From: Kordia aestuariivivens
GTDB lineage: Bacteria; Bacteroidota; Bacteroidia; Flavobacteriales; Flavobacteriaceae
Assembly (NCBI RefSeq): GCF_014397005.1
Contig: NZ_JACGWS010000013.1
Span: 62,001 to 126,000, forward strand
Direction of reading: 5' to 3'
DNA: 64,000 bases
The notes below the pieces were generated by a model, which was given only the letters and a program-made list of their open reading frames with translations, was not told where the DNA came from and did no database searches. Positions 33,380-43,524 of the stretch are shown here, piece by piece. The translations under genes and the position numbers were made by a program. Each line of letters opens with the position of its first letter. The stretch's first letter is position 1.

Positions 33380-34276
33380 TTACTTTTCAAGCTGTTTTTT
33401 AATAAAGTTCATCAACTTATTTTCATAGTCTTTTCCACCTTTTGCATACACATCAAAATGTCCTGCGCCTTCTACTAAAACGAATTCTTTTTCTGCGGAA
33501 GCGAGATTTTCATAGAGTTGTTTTCCATATTCAAAACTGATATTTTCATCACTATCGCCATGCGCAATGAACATTGGTTGCTCAATTTTTGCCACAGAAA
33601 TAATCGGTTTTACTTCATCAGGATTGAAGTTTGCGATGTTTCCAGCTTCTTGTAATGCTGCATCTGACATGAAACGCAATCCGAAACCTTTAGCCATCTT
33701 CTTTTGGTAATCGTATACAATTTGATCTAATTCCGTAAATGTACTTTCCACAATCCCAAATTCAATACGTTTCTCTATTTCCAAAGCTTGAATCGCGATA
33801 GCACCACCTAAAGAGTTTCCCCAAATTCCAATTGGTAATGACGAATTTCTCTTTTTGAGTTCATCAACAATGGCGATAATGTCTTGTTTTTCATGAAAGC
33901 CATAGGTGCAATATTTTCCGCCACTTTCACCATGTGCTCTACCATCAAATAATACAGAAGCAATTCCGTTGTTTGCCAAGTTTCCCGCTAAGTTTAAGAA
34001 ATGCTATTTACAACCGCCAACTCCATGAATTAAGATGATGATTCCTTTGGTTTCTGACGTATTAGATTGAATGTAATACCCTTTTAAGGAAATACTGTCT
34101 TCTACATTCACCGTTAGTTTTTCGCCCTGTAATCCAAGTTTTTGTGGTGTTAGTGCCAGGTTTATTTTTTGCGGTTGTACAATCGCATACGGTAATACAT
34201 GAATGGTAAGAATGTATCCTGCAATTCCTATTAATAGTGCAAAAATTAAAAATACGTATAGAAGTTTCTTTTTCAT
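33380..34276 (-). pseudogene. Alpha/beta hydrolase interrupted by one in-frame TAG
   Basis: Reading in one frame from ATG 34276, the first 90 codons give a membrane anchor and ETKGIIILIHGVGGCK, then TAG (34006-34004), then HFLNLAGNLANNGIASVLFD and on to the end at 33380. Both sides belong to one alpha/beta hydrolase of about 298 aa: oxyanion loop HGVGG, nucleophile GIWGNSLGGAIA, acid HGDSDENI and GAGHFDVY. The downstream open frame would have only a TTG start. One substitution (for example from GAG or CAG) explains it, and nothing else is decayed, so the loss is recent or a sequencing error. Confidence 0.85.
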
Positions 34277-34297
34277 TTTAATTCTATTGTACTATCA

Positions 34298-34843
34298 CTA
34301 TTTTTTTTTGGAAGCATTGTATTTATCTAGTAGTGAAAACGTGAGATATTTATAGAAATCATTTGTAAAATCTTTTACTTCAAAGACTGCCAATAATTGA
34401 CTTGCTAATACTGAAATTTTAGGATTGTTTCCAGAAGTAGATAGCTTTATAAATTTAGCTAATTTTGAATCTTTATAGCTTGGATCTGTCAAAATTCCAT
34501 TCATACAAGTTGCGTACGTTTGCGCATTTTCACCACCTTGAAGTGCAGCTACGATAAGGTTACTAATTCCTAAGTTTTCAAGTCTACCATCAACTGCTGT
34601 TTCAATATTTTCATAAAACGCCATATAACTTTCGCCACTCGTGTCTTTTAGCAATTTTGCTTCTATGAGCTTTTGTTCTGATTTTTGAATTAACTCTTTT
34701 AGTTTTGCTCCTTCGTCATCTAGTAAATTATAGATACAATCCATGAATCGTGTTTCTAATTCGTAGGTATTGTTTTGTGCAAAACTTGCGCATGAAGTAA
34801 ATAATATTAGGGCGCAAATAAATGGTTTTAGTATCTTATTCAT
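34298..34843 (-). CDS. Exported helical protein, unknown
   Basis: A 181-aa protein with a signal peptide (LKPFICALILFTSCASFAQ; the internal SC could also be read as a lipobox). The mature part is mostly helical (DEGAKLKELIQKSEQKLIEA) with two Cys. It is 21 bp upstream of the broken hydrolase gene on the same strand. No family recognised. Confidence 0.65.
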   Translation of the reverse strand: MNKILKPFICALILFTSCASFAQNNTYELETRFMDCIYNLLDDEGAKLKELIQKSEQKLIEAKLLKDTSGESYMAFYENIETAVDGRLENLGISNLIVAALQGGENAQTYATCMNGILTDPSYKDSKLAKFIKLSTSGNNPKISVLASQLLAVFEVKDFTNDFYKYLTFSLLDKYNASKKK

Positions 34844-34972
34844 CTATATCTGTACTTTTAATTTTTAATGGATAGGTCTTTTTTATTTCTTCTTTTTCAG
34901 TTTGACGATCAATTGTCCTGATCCGTTACATTTCGTTTTTTTTACTTTTCCAAGATACAAAGTTCATTCCAC

Positions 34973-35008
34973 AAAAAAAGCTTTTGAGAATATTCAAAAG
35001 CTTTTTTT
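34973..35008 (-). terminator. Strong terminator after the outer-membrane barrel gene
   Basis: A 15-bp perfect stem AAAAAAAGCTTTTGA/TCAAAAGCTTTTTTT with a 6-nt loop, 20 nt past the stop of the 35029-37791 gene. Symmetric A/T runs would let it act in both directions. Confidence 0.9.
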
Positions 35009-35028
35009 TAATGAGTTCGTAATTACGA

Positions 35029-37791
35029 TTAGAAATATTCTATGTTACTTTTCTTGCCACCAACTTTGCTAAGTTTATAGGTAAATCCTAGCATGAAATA
35101 CCGTTGCAATACGGTACTTTGTGAATCCTGAATGTAATCTGCCGTCACACTTCTACGTGTGTTAATGTTTTGATCTAATAAGTCATACGCTGTCAACTTG
35201 ATGGTTCCTTTGTCGTTGAGAATTTTTATACCTAAACTCATGTTCCAAAATAAAGCACTTCGCTCAAATCCTGGCGCAACATTGGTTCGATAGGTGTATC
35301 GTAAGTCGTTTCCAAATACAATCTTTTTTGGCCAGAAAGTTGTCGTTTTTAAACCTACATTATGATTTTGAAACGTTTCATTCTCAAGATTTTCCAAACT
35401 GTATTGTATGGTATTAAACGACATTGAATATCTAGGTTCTATTTCTAATAATTCTCTATAATTGTATGTCATTCGTACACTTGGCGTCAATCTGTTTTGT
35501 TTTGTGGAGAATTTTACACTGTTGCTAAAGTTAAATTCTTTAGTGTAATTATTGTACAAGCCAACTCTGAAACGCACCGAACTACTATCGCGTTTGATGG
35601 TTTTACTGTAGGATACACCACCATTTCCTCTAAAAACTCCATCTACGTTTGTGTAGGTTGTAGTTCTAATTCTGTTTTCGTCTGTTGTAGAAAATGGAAC
35701 AATTTTGTCATTGGTTAATGTTGCCGAAAACCATGCAAAGAATCCGCTTTTACTTTTGAAATCGTAATTGTTGAAATTCAAATACATACTTTGATTGAAT
35801 TCTCGATTCAAATTCGGATTACCGACAACAATGTTTAATGGATTACTTACATTGGCAACAGGCTGTAATTGTTGCGCACTTGGCGATTGCGTATTGGTAT
35901 TATAGTTTACATAAACGCTCATTCCTTGTTTAATACTATAGCGCATGTAACTGTTGATACTTATATCTGAAAAACTTGATGTAACCGAGGTATTTTGAAT
36001 TAATTCTTCATTTTTTAATTCAGAGAATAGTAATCCTGTATTGAAACTTAGGTAGAGTTTTTCACCTTCATAATTGATTCCAATTTTTGGTGTATGTGTT
36101 TGGAAGTTTACTTTTAAATCTGAACTTAGGGTTTGATTGAAAGCGTCGTATTGATTCGTTGTATTGTCAAAATCAAAAACACGTCTGTCATTGCGTTCGC
36201 GTCTGTTAGCAAAACGATAATTTAAGTCTAAAAATAGTTTTTCTTTTAGTGGAATCCGATATTCTATGTCTGCTGATATTTGATTTTGTTTGGATTCCGT
36301 ATCCGTCAATTGATCTCTAGTTTCTGTTGAAGGTGTTGTCCCAAATATTTCGTTGGTTGTGTTTAAGAAGTTGTCTGAAACATTATTGATGAAGCTATTG
36401 TTGATTCCAAGACTTATATACGAACCTTTGCTTCCAAACTTTTTGATAACATCTATATTGTTTGCAAAGTTTCGACGTTCAGAATCAGTACTATTTTGTG
36501 AATCTCCTCGGTTTAATAACGTTCCTTCATCGTCTAACGATTCTTCATTTCGCGAAGAAAAATTTTCACCTTCTGTATATCTAAAACTTGGCGCAACTAT
36601 AATTTTGAATGTTGAATCTATTTTAAATTGGAGTTCTGAAGTTGCTCTGTGACTGTCGTTTACATTCATGGAAGTACTGGTCGAATTTGTAAAGAAACTT
36701 CCATCGGGGAGAATGTTTTCGCGTTCTACTCTACTTTCATTTTCCGAATCGGAACGCGAGAAAAAGTAATCTGCAAGAATTTCTGTTTTGTCCTTGAATT
36801 CATCTACAAAACTTGCGCCTGCATTACTCGATGTGGTAATTCCTTGTCCGCCGCCACCTCTTAATCCGCCAAAACCTTGACCGTCTCCGAAATAGACATT
36901 CCCACCAGAATTCCCCATCATGTCATAGATTTCATCATAACTAAATCCTGAACTGTTAATGTTGTTTTTACTTGCCAAAACACTAATTCGCTGATTTTCA
37001 TTGAAATAATTTCCAATTCCACTCATGGCATAACGTTCATCCGTTCCGCCGCTGACAGTGGCTCGCCCAAAGAACCCTTTGTTTTGATCTTTTTTGAGTT
37101 CAATATTAATCGTTTGTTCTTCAGAAGTCCCTTGTTTTCCTGTGAATTCTTCCGATTCGCTTTTCGTGGCCATTACTTGAATTTTGTCTACGATATCTTT
37201 GGTTAAATTTTTTGTAGCAATGTTAGGGTCGTTTCCAAAGAATGGTTTTCCGTTTACCAAAATTTTATTGACTTCTTTTCCGTTGACTGTTATTTTTCCG
37301 TCACTATCAACTTCAACACCTGGCAATTGTTTGATTAGGTCTTGTACTGTAGCATCTGGTCGTGTTTTGAACGAGTCTGCATTAAATTCTAAGGTATCTT
37401 TTTTGACTGTAATTGGCGCACGTATGGCAACAATTTGAACCGCATCCAACTCATTGGAAGCTAGTTCTAATCCAATATCTGGCAATCTTATTACAGATGT
37501 ATCAAGTGTTACTTTTTGCTTGTATGTCTGAAATCCGTTAAAGGTTACAAATAGGTTTACTTCTTTGAGTTTTGTTCGTGTTGATAATTCATAGTTCCCT
37601 TTTCTATCGCTAATTGTATAGGTAATGAGTGTACTATCTTTTATAGATTCTATGTAAACAGTTGCAGATTCTAGAGGAGTTTTTGCAGTTTTGTCTATAA
37701 TTTTACCTGTAATTTCAAATTCTTGTGCGCAAAGTGAAGATGTAAATATACTGGCTATTAATACCAGTATTACAATAAATGGTTTAGTCAT
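35029..37791 (-). CDS. TonB-dependent-receptor-like outer membrane beta-barrel protein
   Basis: 920 aa from ATG 37791; the frame opens further upstream but the signal peptide MTKPFIVILVLIASIFTSSL fixes the start. After it comes a carboxypeptidase-regulatory-like domain (about 23-105; EITGKIIDKTAKTPLESATV), a plug (VQDLIKQLPGVEVDSDGKIT, then NGKPFFGNDPNIATKN) and a C-terminal barrel (about 250-920). This matches the Bacteroidota OMP_b-brl_3 / TonB receptor group. A glycine-rich loop (GGLRGGGGQGITTS) lies near residue 320. No SusD partner is adjacent; substrate unknown. Confidence 0.88.
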   Translation of the reverse strand: MTKPFIVILVLIASIFTSSLCAQEFEITGKIIDKTAKTPLESATVYIESIKDSTLITYTISDRKGNYELSTRTKLKEVNLFVTFNGFQTYKQKVTLDTSVIRLPDIGLELASNELDAVQIVAIRAPITVKKDTLEFNADSFKTRPDATVQDLIKQLPGVEVDSDGKITVNGKEVNKILVNGKPFFGNDPNIATKNLTKDIVDKIQVMATKSESEEFTGKQGTSEEQTINIELKKDQNKGFFGRATVSGGTDERYAMSGIGNYFNENQRISVLASKNNINSSGFSYDEIYDMMGNSGGNVYFGDGQGFGGLRGGGGQGITTSSNAGASFVDEFKDKTEILADYFFSRSDSENESRVERENILPDGSFFTNSTSTSMNVNDSHRATSELQFKIDSTFKIIVAPSFRYTEGENFSSRNEESLDDEGTLLNRGDSQNSTDSERRNFANNIDVIKKFGSKGSYISLGINNSFINNVSDNFLNTTNEIFGTTPSTETRDQLTDTESKQNQISADIEYRIPLKEKLFLDLNYRFANRRERNDRRVFDFDNTTNQYDAFNQTLSSDLKVNFQTHTPKIGINYEGEKLYLSFNTGLLFSELKNEELIQNTSVTSSFSDISINSYMRYSIKQGMSVYVNYNTNTQSPSAQQLQPVANVSNPLNIVVGNPNLNREFNQSMYLNFNNYDFKSKSGFFAWFSATLTNDKIVPFSTTDENRIRTTTYTNVDGVFRGNGGVSYSKTIKRDSSSVRFRVGLYNNYTKEFNFSNSVKFSTKQNRLTPSVRMTYNYRELLEIEPRYSMSFNTIQYSLENLENETFQNHNVGLKTTTFWPKKIVFGNDLRYTYRTNVAPGFERSALFWNMSLGIKILNDKGTIKLTAYDLLDQNINTRRSVTADYIQDSQSTVLQRYFMLGFTYKLSKVGGKKSNIEYF

Positions 37792-38074
37792 TTTAGATTT
37801 TAATTGATGGTGAATCGGTTCAACACACAAACAAACATAAAAAATGATGATTTATTATTAAAATAATCATAAAACCCTTTTTGTAAATCTTAAAATATAG
37901 AAACGCTTTAAATTAGATTACTGATTTAGAATAATTTAGAACTATGTAGATACATTCTAATTATGACTGCTTATTAATTCGCTACGAGTACCATCTAGCG
38001 AAAGCTGAAAAAACTACTACTTCCTGAATTTTCAAGTAAAGAAATGACATTTTAATTAAATTGAAGAAAGTAGA

Positions 38075-38692
38075 CTAATCCTTTAATACTGCGTTAAAGA
38101 TGATCTCTTTTTTATTTTTAATATCGTTTTCCATGGTAGTTAATTTCACATAAGATGCTATCACAGGAAAGCCCTTAAAGTTGTAGCTTAACCAATCTTC
38201 GTTTTCTCTTATGTCCGTCCGTAGTTTAAATTTCTGTGTGTTTGTTTTCGGAAATTCAAGATGGATGATTGCTACTATGTTTTCGTAGGCTTCTATTTTG
38301 GCAAGAAATTGTGATGCTTTTTCGGAATGTTGCCCATTTTCTAAAAAGAATACTACATTATTTTTTGCGATTTCAGGATCTTCGTAGTTATAATCCGTAA
38401 GACCATTTGGAATGAGTTCTTTTTTTATGAGTAGAATGTTTGCCAATAATTCATCAGCTTTTGCATTGAATTGTAGCACGATTTCTGGTATAGCTTCTGT
38501 TGATGTTTCTAGTTGTTTTTGAAGCGAATCTACTTTTGCGGCTACAGATTCATTTGCTTCTATAAATTTCTCTTCTATCGTTGAAAAACGCTCTAAAACA
38601 TTAGTACTTCTTGCATCAGCAACTAATAACATCAGTCCAATTAATAGTAGACTAACAATGAGAACCGTTACAAGAAATACCTTTTTAGACAT
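38075..38692 (-). CDS. GldM N-terminal-like membrane protein
   Basis: A 205-aa protein with one N-terminal transmembrane helix (VFLVTVLIVSLLLIGLMLLV) and a helical periplasmic domain. The order (helix, FSTIEEKFIEANESVAAK, then FKGFPVIASYVKLTTMENDI) resembles the first periplasmic domain of GldM/PorM of the type IX secretion motor. GldM has about 510 aa and three more domains; they are absent. So this is a short paralogue or relative. It ends 2 bp from der on the same strand. The homology is my reading and would need a profile search. Confidence 0.55.
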   Translation of the reverse strand: MSKKVFLVTVLIVSLLLIGLMLLVADARSTNVLERFSTIEEKFIEANESVAAKVDSLQKQLETSTEAIPEIVLQFNAKADELLANILLIKKELIPNGLTDYNYEDPEIAKNNVVFFLENGQHSEKASQFLAKIEAYENIVAIIHLEFPKTNTQKFKLRTDIRENEDWLSYNFKGFPVIASYVKLTTMENDIKNKKEIIFNAVLKD

Positions 38693-38693
38693 T

Positions 38694-39998
38694 TTATTTT
38701 TTCCTAAAATAGACGGTTACTGGAACTCCAGTAAAGTCAAATTGTTCACGCAATTGATTTTCAATAAATCGCTTATAAGGATCACGTACATATTGCGGCA
38801 AGTTTGCAAAGAATGCAAATTGCGGATATGCAGTTGGTAATTGTGTACAGAATTTTATTTTTACATGTTTCCCTTTGTATGCTGGCGGCGACATGCGCTC
38901 AACTATTGGCAACATGATGTCGTTTAACTTACTTGTAGAAATTCTTTTCGTACGCTTTTGATACACTTCAACCGCAGTTTCAATAGCTTTGAAAATACGT
39001 TGTTTTGTCAATACAGAGATGAATACAATTGGTACATCTGTAAATGGTTCTATTTGTGAACGAATGTGTTTTTCAAATTCTTTTACTGTAGATGTATCTT
39101 TTTCTACTAAATCCCACTTGTTTACTAAAATCACGATTCCTTTGTGATTTTTTGCTGCCAACCAGAAGATGTTTTGTACTTGCGAATCAAATCCTCTTGT
39201 AGCATCAACAATGAGTAAACATACATCACTGTGTTCAATAGCACGCACGGAACGCATTACTGAGTAAAATTCTAAGTCTTCTTTTACTTTGGCTTTTCTA
39301 CGAATTCCAGCAGTATCTACCAAGTTGAATTCAAATCCAAAACGGTTGTATTTGGTATCAATAGAATCACGTGTAGTTCCAGCAATATCTGTTACGATAT
39401 AGCGATCTTTCCCAATTAAGGCATTGATAAACGACGATTTTCCAGCATTTGGTCTTCCAACAACTGCAAAACGTGGTAAGGTTATTTCTTCAGCTTCTAC
39501 AGCTTCTGGTAACGCTTCAATTAATGCATCTAACATTTCACCTGTTCCACTTCCGTTGATACTTGCAATTGGATAATATTCTCCTAATCCTAATGAATAG
39601 AATTCGGCAGCATCATGCAAACGATTGGCTGCATCTACTTTATTTACAACGAGTAAAACTGGTTTTTTTACTCTACGTAGCAATTTTGCCACATCTTCGT
39701 CCATTCCTGTAACGCCAGATTCTACATCTACTACAAAAAGAATTGCATCTGCTTCATCAATTGCCAATTCTACTTGCTTATCTATCTCTTTTTCAAAGAC
39801 ATCATCACTTCCAACGACATATCCACCAGTATCGATTAACGAAAATTCTCTTCCGTTCCAATCTGATTTTCCGTAATGTCTATCTCTTGTTACACCACTT
39901 ACCGCATCAACAATCGCTTCTCTACGTTTAATCATTCGGTTAAACAAAGTCGATTTTCCAACATTTGGACGTCCTACTATGGCTACTATATTACTCAT
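38694..39998 (-). CDS. der: Ribosome biogenesis GTPase Der
   Basis: A 434-aa protein with two GTPase domains: first P-loop [15 protein letters not shown] with DTGGY, second [15 protein letters not shown] with [10 protein letters not shown], each followed by NKxD ([16 protein letters not shown]). A C-terminal KH-like domain follows. Length is typical. It helps 50S subunit assembly. The GldM-like gene lies 1-2 bp downstream. Confidence 0.98.
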   Translation of the reverse strand: MSNIVAIVGRPNVGKSTLFNRMIKRREAIVDAVSGVTRDRHYGKSDWNGREFSLIDTGGYVVGSDDVFEKEIDKQVELAIDEADAILFVVDVESGVTGMDEDVAKLLRRVKKPVLLVVNKVDAANRLHDAAEFYSLGLGEYYPIASINGSGTGEMLDALIEALPEAVEAEEITLPRFAVVGRPNAGKSSFINALIGKDRYIVTDIAGTTRDSIDTKYNRFGFEFNLVDTAGIRRKAKVKEDLEFYSVMRSVRAIEHSDVCLLIVDATRGFDSQVQNIFWLAAKNHKGIVILVNKWDLVEKDTSTVKEFEKHIRSQIEPFTDVPIVFISVLTKQRIFKAIETAVEVYQKRTKRISTSKLNDIMLPIVERMSPPAYKGKHVKIKFCTQLPTAYPQFAFFANLPQYVRDPYKRFIENQLREQFDFTGVPVTVYFRKK

Positions 39999-40088
39999 TT
40001 CATTCTATTTGTGCCTGCAAAGGTACATTTTCTGTTTATGAGTAAAAAGTTATTTTGTGTAAGTATTCTGTGAATGTTGCTTCTAGCT

Positions 40089-40120
40089 TTTCTTTTCTTT
40101 GCTTTCCCAAAGAAAAGAAA
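40089..40120. repeat. Intergenic hairpin (TTTCTTTTCTTTG / CAAAGAAAAGAAA)
   Basis: A perfect 13-bp inverted repeat with a 6-nt loop lies in the gap upstream of der. A related shorter form, TTCTTTG-CCCGTA-CAAAGAA, is at 51547-51566. Purine/pyrimidine-rich arms suggest a dispersed element rather than a terminator. Confidence 0.65.
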
Positions 40121-40253
40121 CAAAAGAAAGAGAGCTTTTATGAGGTGTTTTTAATCTTTTTCTAGCGAAAAGAATATACTTTAAGCGCAGATGATAATTA
40201 TCAGTTTTTGTTTTGATGAGAACTTGTATTTTGGAATACTTAAAGAAATTGTG

Positions 40254-40748
40254 ATGCATATAGGTGAAGAAATTGTTTTACGGCCGCGTTTTAAGAGAAC
40301 GATACCAGAAGCGAGCGAAGTTGTGCTTGATCGTTTGGAAGTGACTAAAGGAACACAAACCGATTTTGTGGTTTCTCGTATAGACAATCATGTTTTTATC
40401 CGAATTCCGAAGAGCAAGCAACATTTTTGGTCGCCACAATTGCATGTAGAAGTCGATGAAATAGACGAACAAAACTGTGAATTGCACGGATTGTTTGGTC
40501 CGAGTCCGACCGTTTGGACATTTTTTATGTTTTTACACTTTTTAGTTGCGTGTCTTTTTATCGGATTTGGCGTTTGGGCATACACCAATGCCACTTTGAA
40601 AACTTCTTATGGAATTCAACTTGGTTTAATGGTATTGATGATCTTCGTTTGGTTTGTGCTTTATGTTGCAGGTCGCATGGGAAAAGCCACAGGAAAACCT
40701 GAAATGATTGAGTTGAATCATTTTTTGAATCGGACTGTTGGTTTGTAA
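40254..40748 (+). CDS. Membrane protein of unknown function (two C-terminal helices)
   Basis: 164 aa from ATG 40254; a longer frame from ATG 40191 has less plausible sequence. The N-terminal 85 residues are soluble and beta-rich (IGEEIVLRPRFKRTIPEASE). Two transmembrane helices follow (about 88-110 and 118-140) and a GKATGKPEMIELNHFLNRTV tail. Monocistronic, upstream of another small membrane protein. No family recognised. Confidence 0.65.
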   Translation: MHIGEEIVLRPRFKRTIPEASEVVLDRLEVTKGTQTDFVVSRIDNHVFIRIPKSKQHFWSPQLHVEVDEIDEQNCELHGLFGPSPTVWTFFMFLHFLVACLFIGFGVWAYTNATLKTSYGIQLGLMVLMIFVWFVLYVAGRMGKATGKPEMIELNHFLNRTVGL

Positions 40749-40880
40749 TTTTCTACTTAAATCACTTACAATTGCCTCAACTTTTCTGCAGCTACGGGAA
40801 ACCACATTTATATGTGTGATCTTTATTTTACTTTTATAAAACTTATTTAATCCTCAAATCGGTAAACAAAAACTTCAATC

Positions 40881-41141
40881 ATGAACTATAAATTATTAAA
40901 AATAGGATATGTATCGTTAGGAATTATTATTTTGATTTCTTGCGTATTGGGATTTATATTTATTGATGAAGTGTTGCAAAAAGTTTCTGTAAATACGCTA
41001 ATAATTATTTCTGCATGTTTATGTTTTCCGATGTTTGTCTTGAAAATTCTGCATGAACAAAAATACCCACCGACTAAGAAAGATAAGATTATAGGCGCAA
41101 TTATAGCTATGGCTACACTGATATTGATTTTTATAATATAA
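40881..41141 (+). CDS. Small membrane protein, unknown
   Basis: An 86-aa protein with three predicted hydrophobic helices (about 8-28, 36-52 and 68-86) and a short polar loop EQKYPPTKKDK. It is convergent with era. Nothing in sequence or context indicates a function. Confidence 0.55.
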   Translation: MNYKLLKIGYVSLGIIILISCVLGFIFIDEVLQKVSVNTLIIISACLCFPMFVLKILHEQKYPPTKKDKIIGAIIAMATLILIFII

Positions 41142-41213
41142 TTGTGTGAATCTATACCAGTAAATTTAATTTTCACTCAATACTCACTACTAAAATCTCA
41201 AAACTAAAAAAAC

Positions 41214-42095
41214 CTAATTATTATACCCAAAACGTTTCAACTGTCGCGAATTGCTACGCCAGTTTTTGTTGACTTTTACATACAATTCAATGTGAATTTG
41301 CTTTCCGAAGAATTTCTCTAAGTCTTTTCGTGCTTGGATTCCAACAGTTTTTAACGCGCTTCCTTTGTGACCAATGATGATTCCTTTTTGCGTTTCGCGT
41401 TCTACCATAATGACAGAACGAATACGAATGATGTTTTCTTCTTCAAAAAATTCTTCCGTTTCTACTTCAACCGCGTACGGGATTTCTTTTTTGTAGTTGA
41501 CCAAGATTTTTTCGCGAATTGATTCGTTTACGAAAAAACGCTCTGGTTTGTCTGTTAATTGATCTTTTGGATAGAATGCTGGCGACATAGGAAGCAACTC
41601 AATAATTCTTGAAAATACTTCGGTGACATTGAAGTTTTCAAGTGCTGAAATTGGATAGATTTCTGCCGTTGGCACTTTCGCTTTCCAGAAGTCCATTTGC
41701 GCTTCTAATTCTTCTTGTGAAGACTTATCAATTTTATTCAATAATAATAATACAGGAATTTCACTGTTGATGATCTTATTGAAAAAGGCTTCATCTTTTA
41801 GATCTTTTTCGCCAATTTCTACCATATAGATTAACACATCGGCATCTTCAAAAGCAGATTTTACAAAGCCCATCATAGATGATTGCAATTCGTACGCAGG
41901 TTTTATAATTCCTGGTGTATCAGATAGAATCACTTGAAAATCGTCTCCATTGACAATTCCTAAGATTCTGTGACGTGTTGTTTGCGCTTTTGAGGTAATA
42001 ATCGAAAGTTTTTCCCCAACAAATGCGTTCATTAAGGTTGATTTTCCAACGTTTGGATTTCCGATAATATTAACAAATCCTGCTTTGTGTGTCAT
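41214..42095 (-). CDS. era: GTPase Era
   Basis: A 293-aa GTPase: P-loop [21 protein letters not shown]3 DTPGI, NKID, and a C-terminal type II KH domain with IGHKGSALKTVGIQARKDLE. It binds the 3' end of 16S rRNA in 30S assembly. Typical length and single copy. It is convergent with the small membrane protein before it and divergent from the TetR gene after it. Confidence 0.98.
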   Translation of the reverse strand: MTHKAGFVNIIGNPNVGKSTLMNAFVGEKLSIITSKAQTTRHRILGIVNGDDFQVILSDTPGIIKPAYELQSSMMGFVKSAFEDADVLIYMVEIGEKDLKDEAFFNKIINSEIPVLLLLNKIDKSSQEELEAQMDFWKAKVPTAEIYPISALENFNVTEVFSRIIELLPMSPAFYPKDQLTDKPERFFVNESIREKILVNYKKEIPYAVEVETEEFFEEENIIRIRSVIMVERETQKGIIIGHKGSALKTVGIQARKDLEKFFGKQIHIELYVKVNKNWRSNSRQLKRFGYNN

Positions 42096-42320
42096 ATATA
42101 GTATTGATCATCAAGAATATTCGTCAACTGTGATTTTTTTCACACAATTGAATTTTACTTGAGAAATTAAAGTGCAAAAATACACATAATTTCCCAAAAT
42201 CATTGACTTTACACTATTTTTCATAGACATGATTTTCAGGCACTTTACCTTTAATTTTTAAGATGAACTATAAAATTAATTTACATTTTTTTCAAAAAAA
42301 ATAGTTAAACTTTTAGTTTT

Positions 42321-42343
42321 TAATAGTAATACTATTATATTTG
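42321..42343 (+). promoter_or_regulatory. TetR-gene promoter with overlapping 17-bp palindrome
   Basis: TATATTTG (42336-42343) fits the -7 consensus TAnnTTTG. The palindrome TAATAGTA-A-TACTATTA (42321-42337) overlaps its first bases, and a further TACTATTAGTA word runs into the start codon. This layout suggests autorepression by the TetR protein encoded at 42355. Confidence 0.6.
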
Positions 42344-42354
42344 CTACTATTAGT

Positions 42355-43023
42355 ATGGAAAATTTACAAATACATATTGTCATCAGCGAAGAGCTGTACA
42401 CTAAGAATCCTGAATCGTCAGAATTAGGAAAGAAGATTGTATCGCGCAGTATTGAAATGATTGACGAATTGGGTTTTGAAGCGTTTACGTTTAAAAAATT
42501 AGGACAATCTATTGGTTCTAACGAAAGCTCTATTTATCGTTATTTTGAAAGCAAGCATATATTGTTAGTGTATTTGATATGTTGGTATTGGAGTTGGATT
42601 GAGTATAAATTAGTATTCGCTACGACAAATGTTAAGTCATTTGAAGAAAAATTGTCAGCTGCTGTTGAAATTTTAACTCGAAAAACGGATGTTGATAATT
42701 CATTCTCGTACATCAACGAAGTGATTTTGAATCGAATTATTATTGCAGAATCTTCAAAAGCATACCATACTAAAGATATTGACAGCGAAAACGAAAAAGG
42801 ATATTATAAAGTGTACAAACGTGTTGTACAACGTGTAAGCAATATGGTTACTGATATTAATTCTGATTTTGAATTTCCTCACATGTTGATATCAACTGTG
42901 ATTGAAGGCGCACATCAGCAACGTTATTTTTCGGAGCATTTACCTTCCTTAACAGATGTAAAAGCAGGAAAAGATACTATCATTAAGTTTTATACAGATT
43001 TAGTTTTTAAAGTAATCAAATAA
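42355..43023 (+). CDS. TetR family regulator of the SulP/carbonic anhydrase module
   Basis: A 222-aa protein with a TetR helix-turn-helix (IDELGFEAFTFKKLGQSIGS, then NESSIYRYFESKHILLVYLI) starting about residue 24 and a large helical C-terminal domain. The gene is followed without gap by a small membrane protein gene (TAA then ATG) and then by SulP, USP and carbonic anhydrase on the same strand. A palindrome at its own promoter suggests autoregulation. The ligand is unknown. Confidence 0.88.
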   Translation: MENLQIHIVISEELYTKNPESSELGKKIVSRSIEMIDELGFEAFTFKKLGQSIGSNESSIYRYFESKHILLVYLICWYWSWIEYKLVFATTNVKSFEEKLSAAVEILTRKTDVDNSFSYINEVILNRIIIAESSKAYHTKDIDSENEKGYYKVYKRVVQRVSNMVTDINSDFEFPHMLISTVIEGAHQQRYFSEHLPSLTDVKAGKDTIIKFYTDLVFKVIK

Positions 43024-43350
43024 ATGTCATTGGAACGTAAACACATATTGAACCTTATAAAGCAAATTCCTTTTTTGCTGGTTTTGTGTGCGATGTTGTT
43101 ACAACCAATTGCAAATACATTTTCTATTTTTTCTGACACTTCTTTTGAGCTGGTTGATTATGATTTTGAAGATGATACCGAAGAAGAAGTCGAAGATAAA
43201 ACAGAGAAAGACACTAAAATAGAACCTCAACGTATACATTCTACCATAGCGTATTGCGATCTTAGCAATATAAACGCAAATCATTATTTACAACAATCAA
43301 GATGGTCTTGTAATCTCGACATCCTAATTCCGCCGCCAAGGCACGCCTAA
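43024..43350 (+). CDS. Small membrane-anchored acidic protein
   Basis: A 108-aa protein with one hydrophobic helix (IPFLLVLCAMLLQPIANTF) and then a strongly acidic stretch (DYDFEDDTEEEVEDKTEKDT). Its ATG follows directly on the TetR stop, a sign of coupled translation. Three Cys are present. I recognise no family; the position suggests an accessory of the TetR/SulP module. Confidence 0.6.
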   Translation: MSLERKHILNLIKQIPFLLVLCAMLLQPIANTFSIFSDTSFELVDYDFEDDTEEEVEDKTEKDTKIEPQRIHSTIAYCDLSNINANHYLQQSRWSCNLDILIPPPRHA

Positions 43351-43524
43351 TTTTACATTTCGTACATGCTATTATTCCGAGAATAGCTAGAATATTCTTC
43401 TAACTAACAACTACAGAAGAACCATTCTATTTTTTACAACAACAAAATAATCAAACTAACTGTGAATTGAAATTCATGCAGGGTTTATATACATCTTTTT
43501 CAATTCAAAAAAATTATTGCTATA

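Noticed and set aside
33380-33979. Stand-alone hydrolase starting at TTG 33979
   Set aside because: Same frame as the upstream ORF, only a TAG between them, and the oxyanion motif lies upstream; better read as one broken gene.
34004-34006. Programmed readthrough or pyrrolysine at the TAG
   Set aside because: No recoding signal was noticed, and alpha/beta hydrolases are not known to need it; a point mutation is simpler.
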